Position numbers and translations under genes: made by a program. From positions 1 to 15,908 of the forward strand of contig JBBSDH010000084.1 of assembly GCA_038249605.1 (NCBI GenBank): 15,908 nt of DNA. The letters are read 5' to 3'. The notes under the pieces are model-generated. The model had not been told where the DNA came from and ran no database searches. It worked only from the letters and a program-made list of their open reading frames with translations. This stretch comes from M3007 sp038249605 (GTDB lineage: Bacteria; Bacteroidota; Bacteroidia; Chitinophagales; Saprospiraceae). Positions 7,179 to 13,534 of the stretch are shown here, in pieces (positions within the stretch are counted from its first letter, which is position 1; the number at the start of each line of letters is the position of its first letter).

Positions 7179-7787
7179 ATGAAACTCCTTTTTGCCGGCA
7201 TGTTTATAAGCTTTTTAGGTTCGTTACCGCCTGGACTAATCAGCTTGACTGTAGCCCGTACGGCCTTGATACGTGGCTTTTTGGCTTCGGTTGTGCTTGC
7301 TTTTGGAGCTGCATGCGCTGAGTTTTTCCAGGCTTTGTTGGCGGTACAATTTGCCGATTGGTTTGTTGCCAATCCGCATACTGAGCGTTATTTTCAATGG
7401 GGTACTTTGCCTGTTTTTGGAGGATTGGGGATTTACCTTTTGTTTTTTGCACGCACACCCAAAATACCTGAAGTGCCGGACCAGGTAAATGTTTTTAAAC
7501 AATTCATGGGTGGGGTGATGATCAGCGCTTTCAACCTCCTTGCCATTCCGTACTGGTTTGCCTATGTAGCCGTACTCCGCGTTCAGGGGATATGGGAAGA
7601 CGGAGGCGAATGGTTGTTTGCCGCAGGCGTTACCCTTGGCACCATGACGGCGCTGGCATTGTATGCGCTACTTGGCCAGTTGGTCCTCCAACGTTCAGCA
7701 TCGGTCGCAAAAATTGCCAACCGGGTAGTGGGGCTGATGTTTTTGGGCCTGGCATTGCAGGTGGCCTGGAAAATGTGGAAATCATGA
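7179..7787 (+). CDS. LysE-family exporter
   Basis: This inner-membrane protein of the LysE/RhtB transporter family has 202 residues, the usual family length. These proteins export amino acids or related small molecules; the substrate cannot be told from sequence. Six hydrophobic segments are visible, at about 3-25, 33-56, 72-90, 108-132, 145-165 and 180-198. The N-terminal signature MFISFLGSLPPGLISLTVA holds the conserved Pro-Pro-Gly, followed by Gly-rich helix 2 (RGFLASVVLAFGAACAEFF). A second conserved point, NLLAIPYWFAYVAVL near 118-132, corresponds to the family N-P-x-x-x-x-F region. It is the only clear plus-strand gene here, divergent from the glycosyltransferase across the inverted repeat, and it ends 17 bases from the convergent nusB stop with no hairpin terminator between them. 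Confidence 0.9.
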   Translation: MKLLFAGMFISFLGSLPPGLISLTVARTALIRGFLASVVLAFGAACAEFFQALLAVQFADWFVANPHTERYFQWGTLPVFGGLGIYLLFFARTPKIPEVPDQVNVFKQFMGGVMISAFNLLAIPYWFAYVAVLRVQGIWEDGGEWLFAAGVTLGTMTALALYALLGQLVLQRSASVAKIANRVVGLMFLGLALQVAWKMWKS

Positions 7788-7804
7788 ATTGGGGAAAAGC
7801 GGGC

Positions 7805-8740
7805 TTATTCCACCAATCCGCGACCTTCTTTGATGATAAGGCCGTCTTTTTGAAGTTTTTTCATCAATCGGTCCAGAATGCCGTTGATGAAATCCTTGCT
7901 TTTGTCGGTGGAATACGATTTTGAAATTTCCACAAACTCATTCAAGGTTACCTTGGTAGGAATGGTAGGGAAATAAAGCAACTCGCAGAGGGCCATTTTG
8001 AGCATAATCATGTCGAGGATGGCCACGCGTTCAGCGTCCCAGTTTTTGAGCGTTGGTTCGATGTGTTCAAACAGGAGCTGGTCTTCCTGGCATGTTTTGC
8101 GAAGCAATTGTTCGCCAAATTCACGTACAGTTTCGTCGGAAGGCTCGTATTCCTTGTAAAATTCGCCGCTCAAAGGCATTACCTTAATGGTCTTTTTCAT
8201 TGCGCCTACCACGAGTGATTCATCGTCCTGCCAGTTGGTGTAGCGGTCTTCGGTCATTTCGACGAATAGGTCGTGACCGCAGAGGAAACGGTATAGTTCG
8301 AGGAGTACTTTGTTGAAATCGTCGTTCCCCGGATGTTCTACGGCTGTAAAAGTCTTGTATTCGGGTGTTTCGGCGAATGCCTGGTACAGCAAACGAATCT
8401 GGTCCTCATCGATGTTCTCGTTGGCCTTGTTTTTTTCCACAATATTGAGGAAACCAACATGGTTGGCCAGACTTTGAGTGCTGGAATTGCTGTACAGGAT
8501 GGGTTGAAAAACTTTGTCCTCGTCGGTCGGTAAATGTTTGACCGCCCGGTTTGCTGCGTCTTTTTCAGCGTACTGGGCTACTTTTAGCATGACGTTCAGA
8601 TGGAAAATGTACAGTTCGTACGTTTTCCAGATTCCATCGTTGTAACCTTTTACAAGGTCTGGGAAGGCGAGTTGTTCATCACGGTTGAGCATGTACAACA
8701 ACTGCATCACCTTAATTCGAACGCTGCGGCGACTAAGCAT
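7805..8740 (-). CDS. nusB: Transcription antitermination factor NusB, Bacteroidota long form
   Basis: NusB binds boxA RNA together with NusE (ribosomal protein S10) and promotes rRNA antitermination. The C-terminal part (about 195-300) is the recognisable all-helical NusB domain, with NWDAERVAILDMIMLKMALC, FPTIPTKVTLNEFVEISKSY and STDKSKDFINGILDRLM. At 311 residues it is about twice the length of E. coli NusB. The first ~190 residues begin with a NusB-like SRRSVRIKVMQLLYML and then contain acidic, helix-rich sequence that I cannot assign; long forms like this are, to my knowledge, usual in Bacteroidota. The start at ATG 8740 is supported by that first helix. It follows the T9SS cargo gene by 64 bases. 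TTTCTTTG in the gap is a one-mismatch -7 element without a clear partner, so it may be read from upstream. Confidence 0.92.
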   Translation of the reverse strand: MLSRRSVRIKVMQLLYMLNRDEQLAFPDLVKGYNDGIWKTYELYIFHLNVMLKVAQYAEKDAANRAVKHLPTDEDKVFQPILYSNSSTQSLANHVGFLNIVEKNKANENIDEDQIRLLYQAFAETPEYKTFTAVEHPGNDDFNKVLLELYRFLCGHDLFVEMTEDRYTNWQDDESLVVGAMKKTIKVMPLSGEFYKEYEPSDETVREFGEQLLRKTCQEDQLLFEHIEPTLKNWDAERVAILDMIMLKMALCELLYFPTIPTKVTLNEFVEISKSYSTDKSKDFINGILDRLMKKLQKDGLIIKEGRGLVE

Positions 8741-8804
8741 ACTATTTCAAAGGACTTTTTTCAACAATTAAGCGGCGCAAAGAAACGCAAAAAAAATCAT
8801 TTCA

Positions 8805-9872
8805 TCACATTTTTAGTAATTTACTGCTCATCACTTTGCCTTCGCTGCGCAAAGTTGCTATGTACAGGCCTTTAGCCCATGCACTTCCGGATACGTTGCA
8901 CCAGGTGTTCTCAAAGCGGCCGAAATGTTGCTGGTGTACCATGGCTCCACGGGCGTCGGTGATGGTTAGCTGGCATTCTGCCGGACGTTTGAGGGTCCAT
9001 TGCAGGAAAATCTGATCCACAACAGGGTTGGGATACGACTGGAAACGGGTGATCAGGTCGGGTTCACCGATGCCTGAAGTTGGGCTGTTGCTTACGAGGA
9101 TATCGTCCAACTGAAGCAGAAAATCCTGGTTTGAATCGTGTACAAAAGCGATGTAAATGTTTTTTCCGGAAAAAGCAGCAAGGCTTACGCTGTGTGGCTC
9201 CAGTTTGCCGTGGAGGTAAGGGATGGTGCCACCGCCGCCGTTGTCGCTGAAAGCGAGGAAATAATATGTGTCGTTGGTGTAAGTATTGGCGTGGATGTAG
9301 CCAGGAGTATAAATGAAGTCGTTGGGGTCAAGTGTTTTTGGTACGGGATCGACCTCGATCATCTCTGCGGCGGTAAACAAGGTGTCGCTGTATTGAAAAT
9401 CAAACGGTGAGTTGCTGCCTGTGGAAACAAGTACTTTATAACCATCAACATAGGCAGGGCCAAGGATGGACGACGAACGCCAACTGAGGAAGTAAGTGCT
9501 GTCGGGTATTTCGATGGGAGGCAGGATAAGCCAGTTGACATTAATGGGCGTTGATGGGGTGCCGTTTACAAAGGAGCAGGAAGTGTAACAATAGTTGTCG
9601 CCAACTGCAGTTGTATCGCCAAGGTCACTTTCCCAATACCAGTTTCGGGGTACAGGAGGTTGTCCCAATTGGGCACAAATGGTCGCCAGTTCATCGGCGT
9701 CATAGTTTATCCAAAGATCGTCGTCGCCCGTTGGGAGGGGCAACATGTTGAGCGTAGGATCGATGGTAAAATATTCAGCCACGAGTGTATCGATCAATTG
9801 GGTATGGGATTGTGCCTGAGCCCATGATACGAACAGCAAAAAGGGAAGAAACAAAAGTCGACGTGGTGCCAT
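8805..9872 (-). CDS. T9SS-secreted protein with choice-of-anchor-J-like domain and C-terminal sorting domain
   Basis: This is a secreted or surface-attached protein of 355 residues. Residues 1-20 form a Sec signal (MAPRRLLFLP...WAQA|QS). Residues about 45-262 look like the choice-of-anchor J/cleaved-adhesin beta sandwich: the NWYWESDLGDTT region, WLILPPIEIPDSTYFLSWRS, YVDGYKVLVSTG and GKNIYIAFVHDSNQDFLLQL followed by DDILVS, the usual final strand. A type A T9SS sorting domain occupies 279-355: SYPNPVVDQIFLQW, TITDARGAMVHQQ and GLYIATLRSEGKVMSSKLLKM with the terminal lysine-rich strand. Four cysteines in the first 100 residues (C66, C95, C99 and one in the CTD at C300) are modest. The start is ATG 9872, 7 bases after the kinase stop, so the two genes should share a transcript. 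Function beyond adhesion-like binding is unknown. Confidence 0.92.
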   Translation of the reverse strand: MAPRRLLFLPFLLFVSWAQAQSHTQLIDTLVAEYFTIDPTLNMLPLPTGDDDLWINYDADELATICAQLGQPPVPRNWYWESDLGDTTAVGDNYCYTSCSFVNGTPSTPINVNWLILPPIEIPDSTYFLSWRSSSILGPAYVDGYKVLVSTGSNSPFDFQYSDTLFTAAEMIEVDPVPKTLDPNDFIYTPGYIHANTYTNDTYYFLAFSDNGGGGTIPYLHGKLEPHSVSLAAFSGKNIYIAFVHDSNQDFLLQLDDILVSNSPTSGIGEPDLITRFQSYPNPVVDQIFLQWTLKRPAECQLTITDARGAMVHQQHFGRFENTWCNVSGSAWAKGLYIATLRSEGKVMSSKLLKM

Positions 9873-9879
9873 GGTGTGT

Positions 9880-10872
9880 TTATTTTTGGTGTTCCAGAAG
9901 TTGTTCCAGTTCAGCTTGCAAAATGTCGCGATTTACAGACACTACGCCAGAAAACTCGCAAACCTGGCCACCTGCTAAATTCGACAATGCTGCCATGATA
10001 TTCATGGGTAATTTGGCGCACATGGCCAGCGTTGCTATGCTGATGACAGTATCGCCGGCGCCACTTACATCTGCTACATTGCGTGGAATGGTGGGATACA
10101 AGTTGCCCCTTTGTCCGTCGTTCAAATATAACCCTTTTTCCGACAATGTGATCATTGTATATTGATTTCGAAGTTTTTCGGCCAAAAAAGATGCTGCACG
10201 GTTAAGGCTTTCAAGATCAGGCGTCACATAAAACGGTGCACTGTCGCGGATTTCCTTAAGGTTGGGTTTGAACAGATCGACGCCCACATACGACAAAAAA
10301 TGGTTCTTTTTGGGGTCTACAGCGGTAAGTATGCCACGTTTGTAAGCGGCTTCGAGGGTATTTTCGATAACATATTGCGATAAAACGCCCTTGTTGTAAT
10401 CCTGCAAAATAAGCGCGTCTACGGGGCGTTCGTCGAGCAGGTTGATGATCTTTTTCAACAAGGCGTCGGCTTCTTTTTGAGAAAGTTCGTGGATGTCCTC
10501 CCTGTCAATGCGCAGCATTTGCTGGTTGTTGCCCAGGACCCGTGTTTTTACGGTGGTTCGCCTTTCTTCCGACCGCACGATGCCTGCTCCGGAAATTCCT
10601 TGTGCCGGTAGCAAATTGTTGAACAGGGTGCCTTCCTGATCGTTGCCTACCACGCTGCACAAAATGGGTTCTGAGCCCAATGCACGAATGTTTAGTGCGA
10701 CGTTGGCAGCGCCTCCCAGGCGGTCTTCAGTGTCGCGGTGCAGCACAATGGGTACAGGGGCTTCGGGTGAAATTCGACTAACAATCCCTGTGAGGTATCG
10801 GTCGAGCATTACATCACCTACGATCAAGACCTGCTTGTTTTCAAGTTGTTTTAATAGTTCCTGTGCGTTCAT
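9880..10872 (-). CDS. rfaE1: D-glycero-beta-D-manno-heptose-7-phosphate kinase (RfaE1/HldE kinase domain)
   Basis: This cytoplasmic PfkB-type kinase phosphorylates heptose 7-phosphate at C1 in the ADP-heptose pathway for the LPS inner core. Its 330 residues match the kinase domain of HldE, and the C-terminal adenylyltransferase domain is absent, so a separate RfaE2 is expected elsewhere. Motifs in order: VGDVMLDRYLTG (18-29), SPEAPVPIV (35-43), RLGGAANVALN (51-61), QDYNKGVLS (157-165), DPKKNHF (186-192), FKPNLKE (201-207) and the catalytic GAGDT at 271-275 with Asp274 as base. Start ATG 10872 fits the family. A terminator hairpin lies 70 bases upstream; TACTTTTA at 10911-10918 (minus) is a one-mismatch -7 element, with TTTG at 10944-10941 22 bases further up. 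Other sugar kinases are less likely given the SPEAPVP and QDYNKG motifs. Confidence 0.92.
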   Translation of the reverse strand: MNAQELLKQLENKQVLIVGDVMLDRYLTGIVSRISPEAPVPIVLHRDTEDRLGGAANVALNIRALGSEPILCSVVGNDQEGTLFNNLLPAQGISGAGIVRSEERRTTVKTRVLGNNQQMLRIDREDIHELSQKEADALLKKIINLLDERPVDALILQDYNKGVLSQYVIENTLEAAYKRGILTAVDPKKNHFLSYVGVDLFKPNLKEIRDSAPFYVTPDLESLNRAASFLAEKLRNQYTMITLSEKGLYLNDGQRGNLYPTIPRNVADVSGAGDTVISIATLAMCAKLPMNIMAALSNLAGGQVCEFSGVVSVNRDILQAELEQLLEHQK

Positions 10873-10941
10873 GCTGGTATGTCATGATTGTTTTTTGCGA
10901 AAAGCATGGGTAAAAGTACACTTCAGCCTTGGGAATGGCAC

Positions 10942-10973
10942 AAAAAAGGCCCCTGCAGATTACAGCAGAGGCC
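10942..10973 (-). terminator. Intrinsic terminator after the acyl-CoA dehydrogenase gene
   Basis: A stem pairs 10948-10956 (GGCCCCTGC) with 10965-10973 (GCAGAGGCC), with one mismatch and an 8-base loop (AGATTACA). Read on the minus strand, the hairpin is followed at once by six T residues (10947-10942), the classic form. It lies 73 bases past the dehydrogenase stop and upstream of the kinase gene, separating the two units. Confidence 0.78.
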
Positions 10974-11045
10974 ACAAAAAATTACAAAACAAAACAAACT
11001 ATGGGAAAAAAATCTTAAGTCGAAGTAAGTGATGACAAATATACG

Positions 11046-12221
11046 CTAATCTTTCAAAGATTCACGTGCGATAACCAATTTTTGTATTTCAGAGGTTCCT
11101 TCACCTATGGTACAAAGTTTGGAATCGCGGTAAAATTTTTCCACTGGGAAGTCTTTGGTGTAGCCATAACCTCCAAAAATCTGTACGGCATCGTTGCTTA
11201 CGGCCACGGCTACTTCGGAAGCGTAGTATTTGGCCATGGCCGATTCGCGGGTGCATTTTTTGCCTGCGTCCTTGAGTTGGCCTGCGTTTCGGGTCATGAG
11301 CGTGGCAGCTTCTATGGTTGTGGCCATGTCGGCCAGTTTGAAACTGATGCCTTGAAAATTGGCGATGGGTTGACCGAACTGGTGGCGTTCTTTGGCGTAT
11401 TTCACCGATGCTTCATAGGCGCCTTTGGCGATACCGAGCGAAAGGGCTGCGATGGAAATACGACCACCGTCAAGGATTTTCATCGCTTGGATGAAGCCGT
11501 CGCCTACATTGCCGAGTATTTGATTTTCGTGGATACGACAGTTGTCAAAAATCATTTCGGCAGTTTCGCTTGCGCGCATGCCGAGTTTGTTTTCTTTTTT
11601 GCCAGCGCTGAAACCCGGTATTCCGCGTTCAACCACAAAAGCCGTCATGCCATGGCTGTCGAGCAAATCGCCGGTACGGGCGATCACCACAGCCACGTTG
11701 CCGCTTTTTCCGTGTGTTATCCAGCTTTTGGTGCCATTGAGCACCCAGTGATCACCGTCTTTGGTTGCAACACATTGCATGCGCATGGCATCGGATCCGG
11801 TGTTTGGCTCCGTAAGGCCCCAGGCGCCGATCCATTCACCAGTGGCCAGCAAAGGCAGGTATTTATCTTTTTGTTCTTCGTTGCCAAAACCCATGATGTG
11901 GCTGGTACAAAGCGAATTGTGTGCAGCGACGCTCAGCCCGATGGAACCGCAAACCTTGGAAATTTCTTCAATGATGGTGATGTATTCCTGGTAACCCAGT
12001 CCGGCACCTTGGTATTTCTCAGGTACAAGAACACCGAGAAAGCCGAGTTTTCCCATTTCATGGAAAAGTTCGACCGGGAAAATTTGGTCTTCATCCCAAA
12101 GCATTACGTTGGGACGAATGTAGGATTCTGCGAAAGCTCGGGCGCTTTCGCGTATAAGCTGAAGATTATCGCTGAGTACAGCTGTTTGATGCATCGTAGG
12201 TTGAATTGCTTGATTGGGCAT
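11046..12221 (-). CDS. Acyl-CoA dehydrogenase
   Basis: This FAD-dependent enzyme of acyl-CoA oxidation (fatty acid or branched-chain amino acid breakdown) passes electrons to ETF. From ATG 12221 it has 391 residues. It shows the helical N-terminal domain (LIRESARAFAESYIRPNV), the FAD/substrate beta-domain motif WIGAWGLTEPNTGSDA, then LNGTKSWITHG, the C-terminal helical domain with HQFGQPIANFQGISFKLADM, the QIFGGYGYTKDFPVEKFYRD motif, and the catalytic Glu374 in IGEGTSEIQ, placed as in short-chain and butyryl-CoA types. An ATG at 12269 gives 16 more residues, but a TACCTTTG promoter at 12284-12277 puts the likely transcription start within a few bases of it, so 12221 or 12194 (MHQTAVLSDN) is favoured. 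The gene stands alone between promoter and terminator; chain-length specificity cannot be read. Confidence 0.94.
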   Translation of the reverse strand: MPNQAIQPTMHQTAVLSDNLQLIRESARAFAESYIRPNVMLWDEDQIFPVELFHEMGKLGFLGVLVPEKYQGAGLGYQEYITIIEEISKVCGSIGLSVAAHNSLCTSHIMGFGNEEQKDKYLPLLATGEWIGAWGLTEPNTGSDAMRMQCVATKDGDHWVLNGTKSWITHGKSGNVAVVIARTGDLLDSHGMTAFVVERGIPGFSAGKKENKLGMRASETAEMIFDNCRIHENQILGNVGDGFIQAMKILDGGRISIAALSLGIAKGAYEASVKYAKERHQFGQPIANFQGISFKLADMATTIEAATLMTRNAGQLKDAGKKCTRESAMAKYYASEVAVAVSNDAVQIFGGYGYTKDFPVEKFYRDSKLCTIGEGTSEIQKLVIARESLKD

Positions 12222-12276
12222 TGATAAGTGGGAAAGACAGGAATCCTGTGGTGTAACGATCTTGCCCATAAAAACG

Positions 12277-12308
12277 CAAAGGTAAGCGCTTTGTTCAGCT
12301 TGAGGAAA
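12277..12308 (-). promoter_or_regulatory. Probable promoter of the acyl-CoA dehydrogenase gene
   Basis: On the minus strand TACCTTTG (12284-12277) matches TAnnTTTG exactly, and TTTC (12308-12305) lies 20 bases upstream, one base off the -33 consensus TTTG. Transcription should begin around 12270, which argues against the ATG at 12269 as start codon. Confidence 0.55.
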
Positions 12309-12318
12309 CCCAATTTTT

Positions 12319-12753
12319 TTACTTCACCACAAAAGTATGAAAGCGCTCCAACTGGGTGGCGTGGTTGTCGATGCCCCAAAAGCGGAAACGGATGATGTCG
12401 CCGGGCACAAATGGACCGCCGCCGGGTTTGGCAAGTGCTTCAACCACAACCATTTTATCAAGGCTGATGCTTCCAACATTGAGCCCTTTTTCCACCTTCA
12501 AAATGCTTCCGAATAAATTGTTGACGGTATACGAAAATTCCCATTCGGTGATGAACTGGTCGTCGAGGTGCGGCTCGGATGTGCTGAGTGTTATGTTGAA
12601 GCGGAGGTGGTCGGCAGTGGTGTTGGTGCCCGAGCTGTCGGCATCGGTCCAGGTGATGTCGTATGTGTCAAGATCGAGTGGGGGAGATTCTACCGTGCAG
12701 GCTGCGAAAGATCCCAGGGCAAAAAGTGTGTAATAAAGGAAGTGTTGTTTCAT
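12319..12753 (-). CDS. Unrecognised small lipoprotein
   Basis: I do not recognise the family. The 144-residue product starts with a lipoprotein signal peptide, MKQHFLYYTLFALGSFAAC, with the lipid-accepting cysteine at position 19 preceded by Phe-Ala-Ala. The mature part opens with an acidic Pro/Asp/Thr-rich stretch (ESPPLDLDTYDITWTDADSS) and continues as a probable single beta domain, with alternating strands such as HLRFNITLSTSEP, TEWEFSYTVNNLFGSILKVE and PGDIIRFRFWGIDNHATQLE. There is no further cysteine after the lipidated one. It has its own promoter element (TAATTTTG) directly upstream and is cut off from the next gene up by a terminator hairpin, so it is probably a single-gene unit although it neighbours two other exported proteins. 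Confidence 0.82.
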   Translation of the reverse strand: MKQHFLYYTLFALGSFAACTVESPPLDLDTYDITWTDADSSGTNTTADHLRFNITLSTSEPHLDDQFITEWEFSYTVNNLFGSILKVEKGLNVGSISLDKMVVVEALAKPGGGPFVPGDIIRFRFWGIDNHATQLERFHTFVVK

Positions 12754-12767
12754 GTTTGAACTTTATG

Positions 12768-12775
12768 CAAAATTA
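12768..12775 (-). promoter_or_regulatory. -7 promoter element of the 12319-12753 lipoprotein gene
   Basis: TAATTTTG on the minus strand matches TAnnTTTG exactly, 14 bases before the ATG at 12753. The upstream T-rich stretch (12796-12792) from the preceding terminator sits 16-17 bases away and may serve as a poor -33 region. The leader would be short, roughly 8-10 bases. Confidence 0.5.
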
Positions 12776-12790
12776 GGATCTCATTTTGAA

Positions 12791-12833
12791 TAAAAAGCCA
12801 TTCCCGTACAGATAACGGAAATGGCTCGTTTTT
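12791..12833 (-). terminator. Intrinsic terminator after the 12860-13534 gene, possibly bidirectional
   Basis: A 12-base stem (12796-12807 with 12815-12826, one mismatch) closes a 7-base loop (ACAGATA). On the minus strand it is followed by T residues at 12796-12792; on the plus strand CGTTTTT follows, so it could work both ways. It begins 33 bases after the stop codon of the cysteine-rich lipoprotein gene and ends the two-gene unit transcribed from the right. Confidence 0.78.
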
Positions 12834-12859
12834 AAAGTATTGAAATTTTTAATGTTACA

Positions 12860-13534
12860 TTATGGTTCAGGCACCACTTTTTTTACCAACATAAACTGCA
12901 ACGGCGTTACAAGATCCGTTCCGGTGGTATCGTCGGTTGCAACCCACCGCAGGGTGGCTGGCAGTTGCTCCTGGCCGGGTGTTGTAAAGTTGGCGGTAAG
13001 TCGTACCTGTACAGGCCTGCCGTTCAGAAAGCTGTTGCTACCAGGTCGGTAAGGAAGCCTGAAGCCGTGGCACACGAAGTGGTAGCCGTCTACGGTTTTT
13101 TCAAGGTACATACTGCTGTTGAAAGACTTGGTGTTTTTCATCATGTTCGCGGACCCCACGTCTTTGTACGTCAGTATAGCGGATGTCGGGCGTTTGGCGC
13201 CGACATCGAAGGGTTGTTGGAACAAGAATTCGAAAACACTCTGGCTTTCTTCTGGCGACAATCCGGACTGGAGCGCGAAAGTATCTGTTCCCAGAAGGGT
13301 GTTTTCTTCGAGATAGGCAATGTAGTAACCGCCGGCATGCAGGCAAAAGCCGGTTTCCGTATCCAAAGTTTGGTTTTGGCTCGGACAGGCGCATTCGGCG
13401 AACGCGTTGCACCGGGTGGGTTTTGGACAATAATCGCAGGTGGGATAGTCATCGTCAGCCTTGCAATGCAGGTTGGTAAAAATGGCTGCTGTGACCAGCG
13501 CGATCAAGGTAATTGTTGAGGAGAAGGTTTTCAT
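12860..13534 (-). CDS. Cysteine-rich lipoprotein coupled to a T9SS cargo gene
   Basis: This is a predicted lipoprotein of 224 residues in no family I can name. The signal peptide MKTFSSTITLIALVTAAIFT is followed by NLHCKADDD. Cys24 is the probable lipidated residue although His at -1 is unusual. The Lys plus acidic run after the cysteine resembles the lipoprotein export signal described in Capnocytophaga, which would place it on the cell surface. Six more cysteines crowd residues 33-64 (C33, C36, C42, C48, C50, C64), with AECACPSQ and TETGFCL spaced like an EGF-type module. Residues 68-224 form a probable beta domain with one cysteine (FVCHGFRLPY). ATG 13534 overlaps the upstream gene stop as ATGA, so the two are translated together. 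A hairpin terminator follows. Confidence 0.83.
   Translation of the reverse strand: MKTFSSTITLIALVTAAIFTNLHCKADDDYPTCDYCPKPTRCNAFAECACPSQNQTLDTETGFCLHAGGYYIAYLEENTLLGTDTFALQSGLSPEESQSVFEFLFQQPFDVGAKRPTSAILTYKDVGSANMMKNTKSFNSSMYLEKTVDGYHFVCHGFRLPYRPGSNSFLNGRPVQVRLTANFTTPGQEQLPATLRWVATDDTTGTDLVTPLQFMLVKKVVPEP

Noticed and set aside
7788..7804. Bidirectional terminator between LysE and nusB
   Set aside because: The 17-base convergent gap holds no inverted repeat and no T-run.
11082..12224. 380-codon plus-strand open frame
   Set aside because: Antisense shadow of the acyl-CoA dehydrogenase, which has every expected motif on the minus strand. The antisense translation is Phe/Gly/His-rich and resembles no protein family.
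12965..13519. 184-codon plus-strand open frame
   Set aside because: Antisense to the cysteine-rich lipoprotein, which has a signal peptide, ATGA coupling and a terminator. The plus-strand frame has no promoter or signal.
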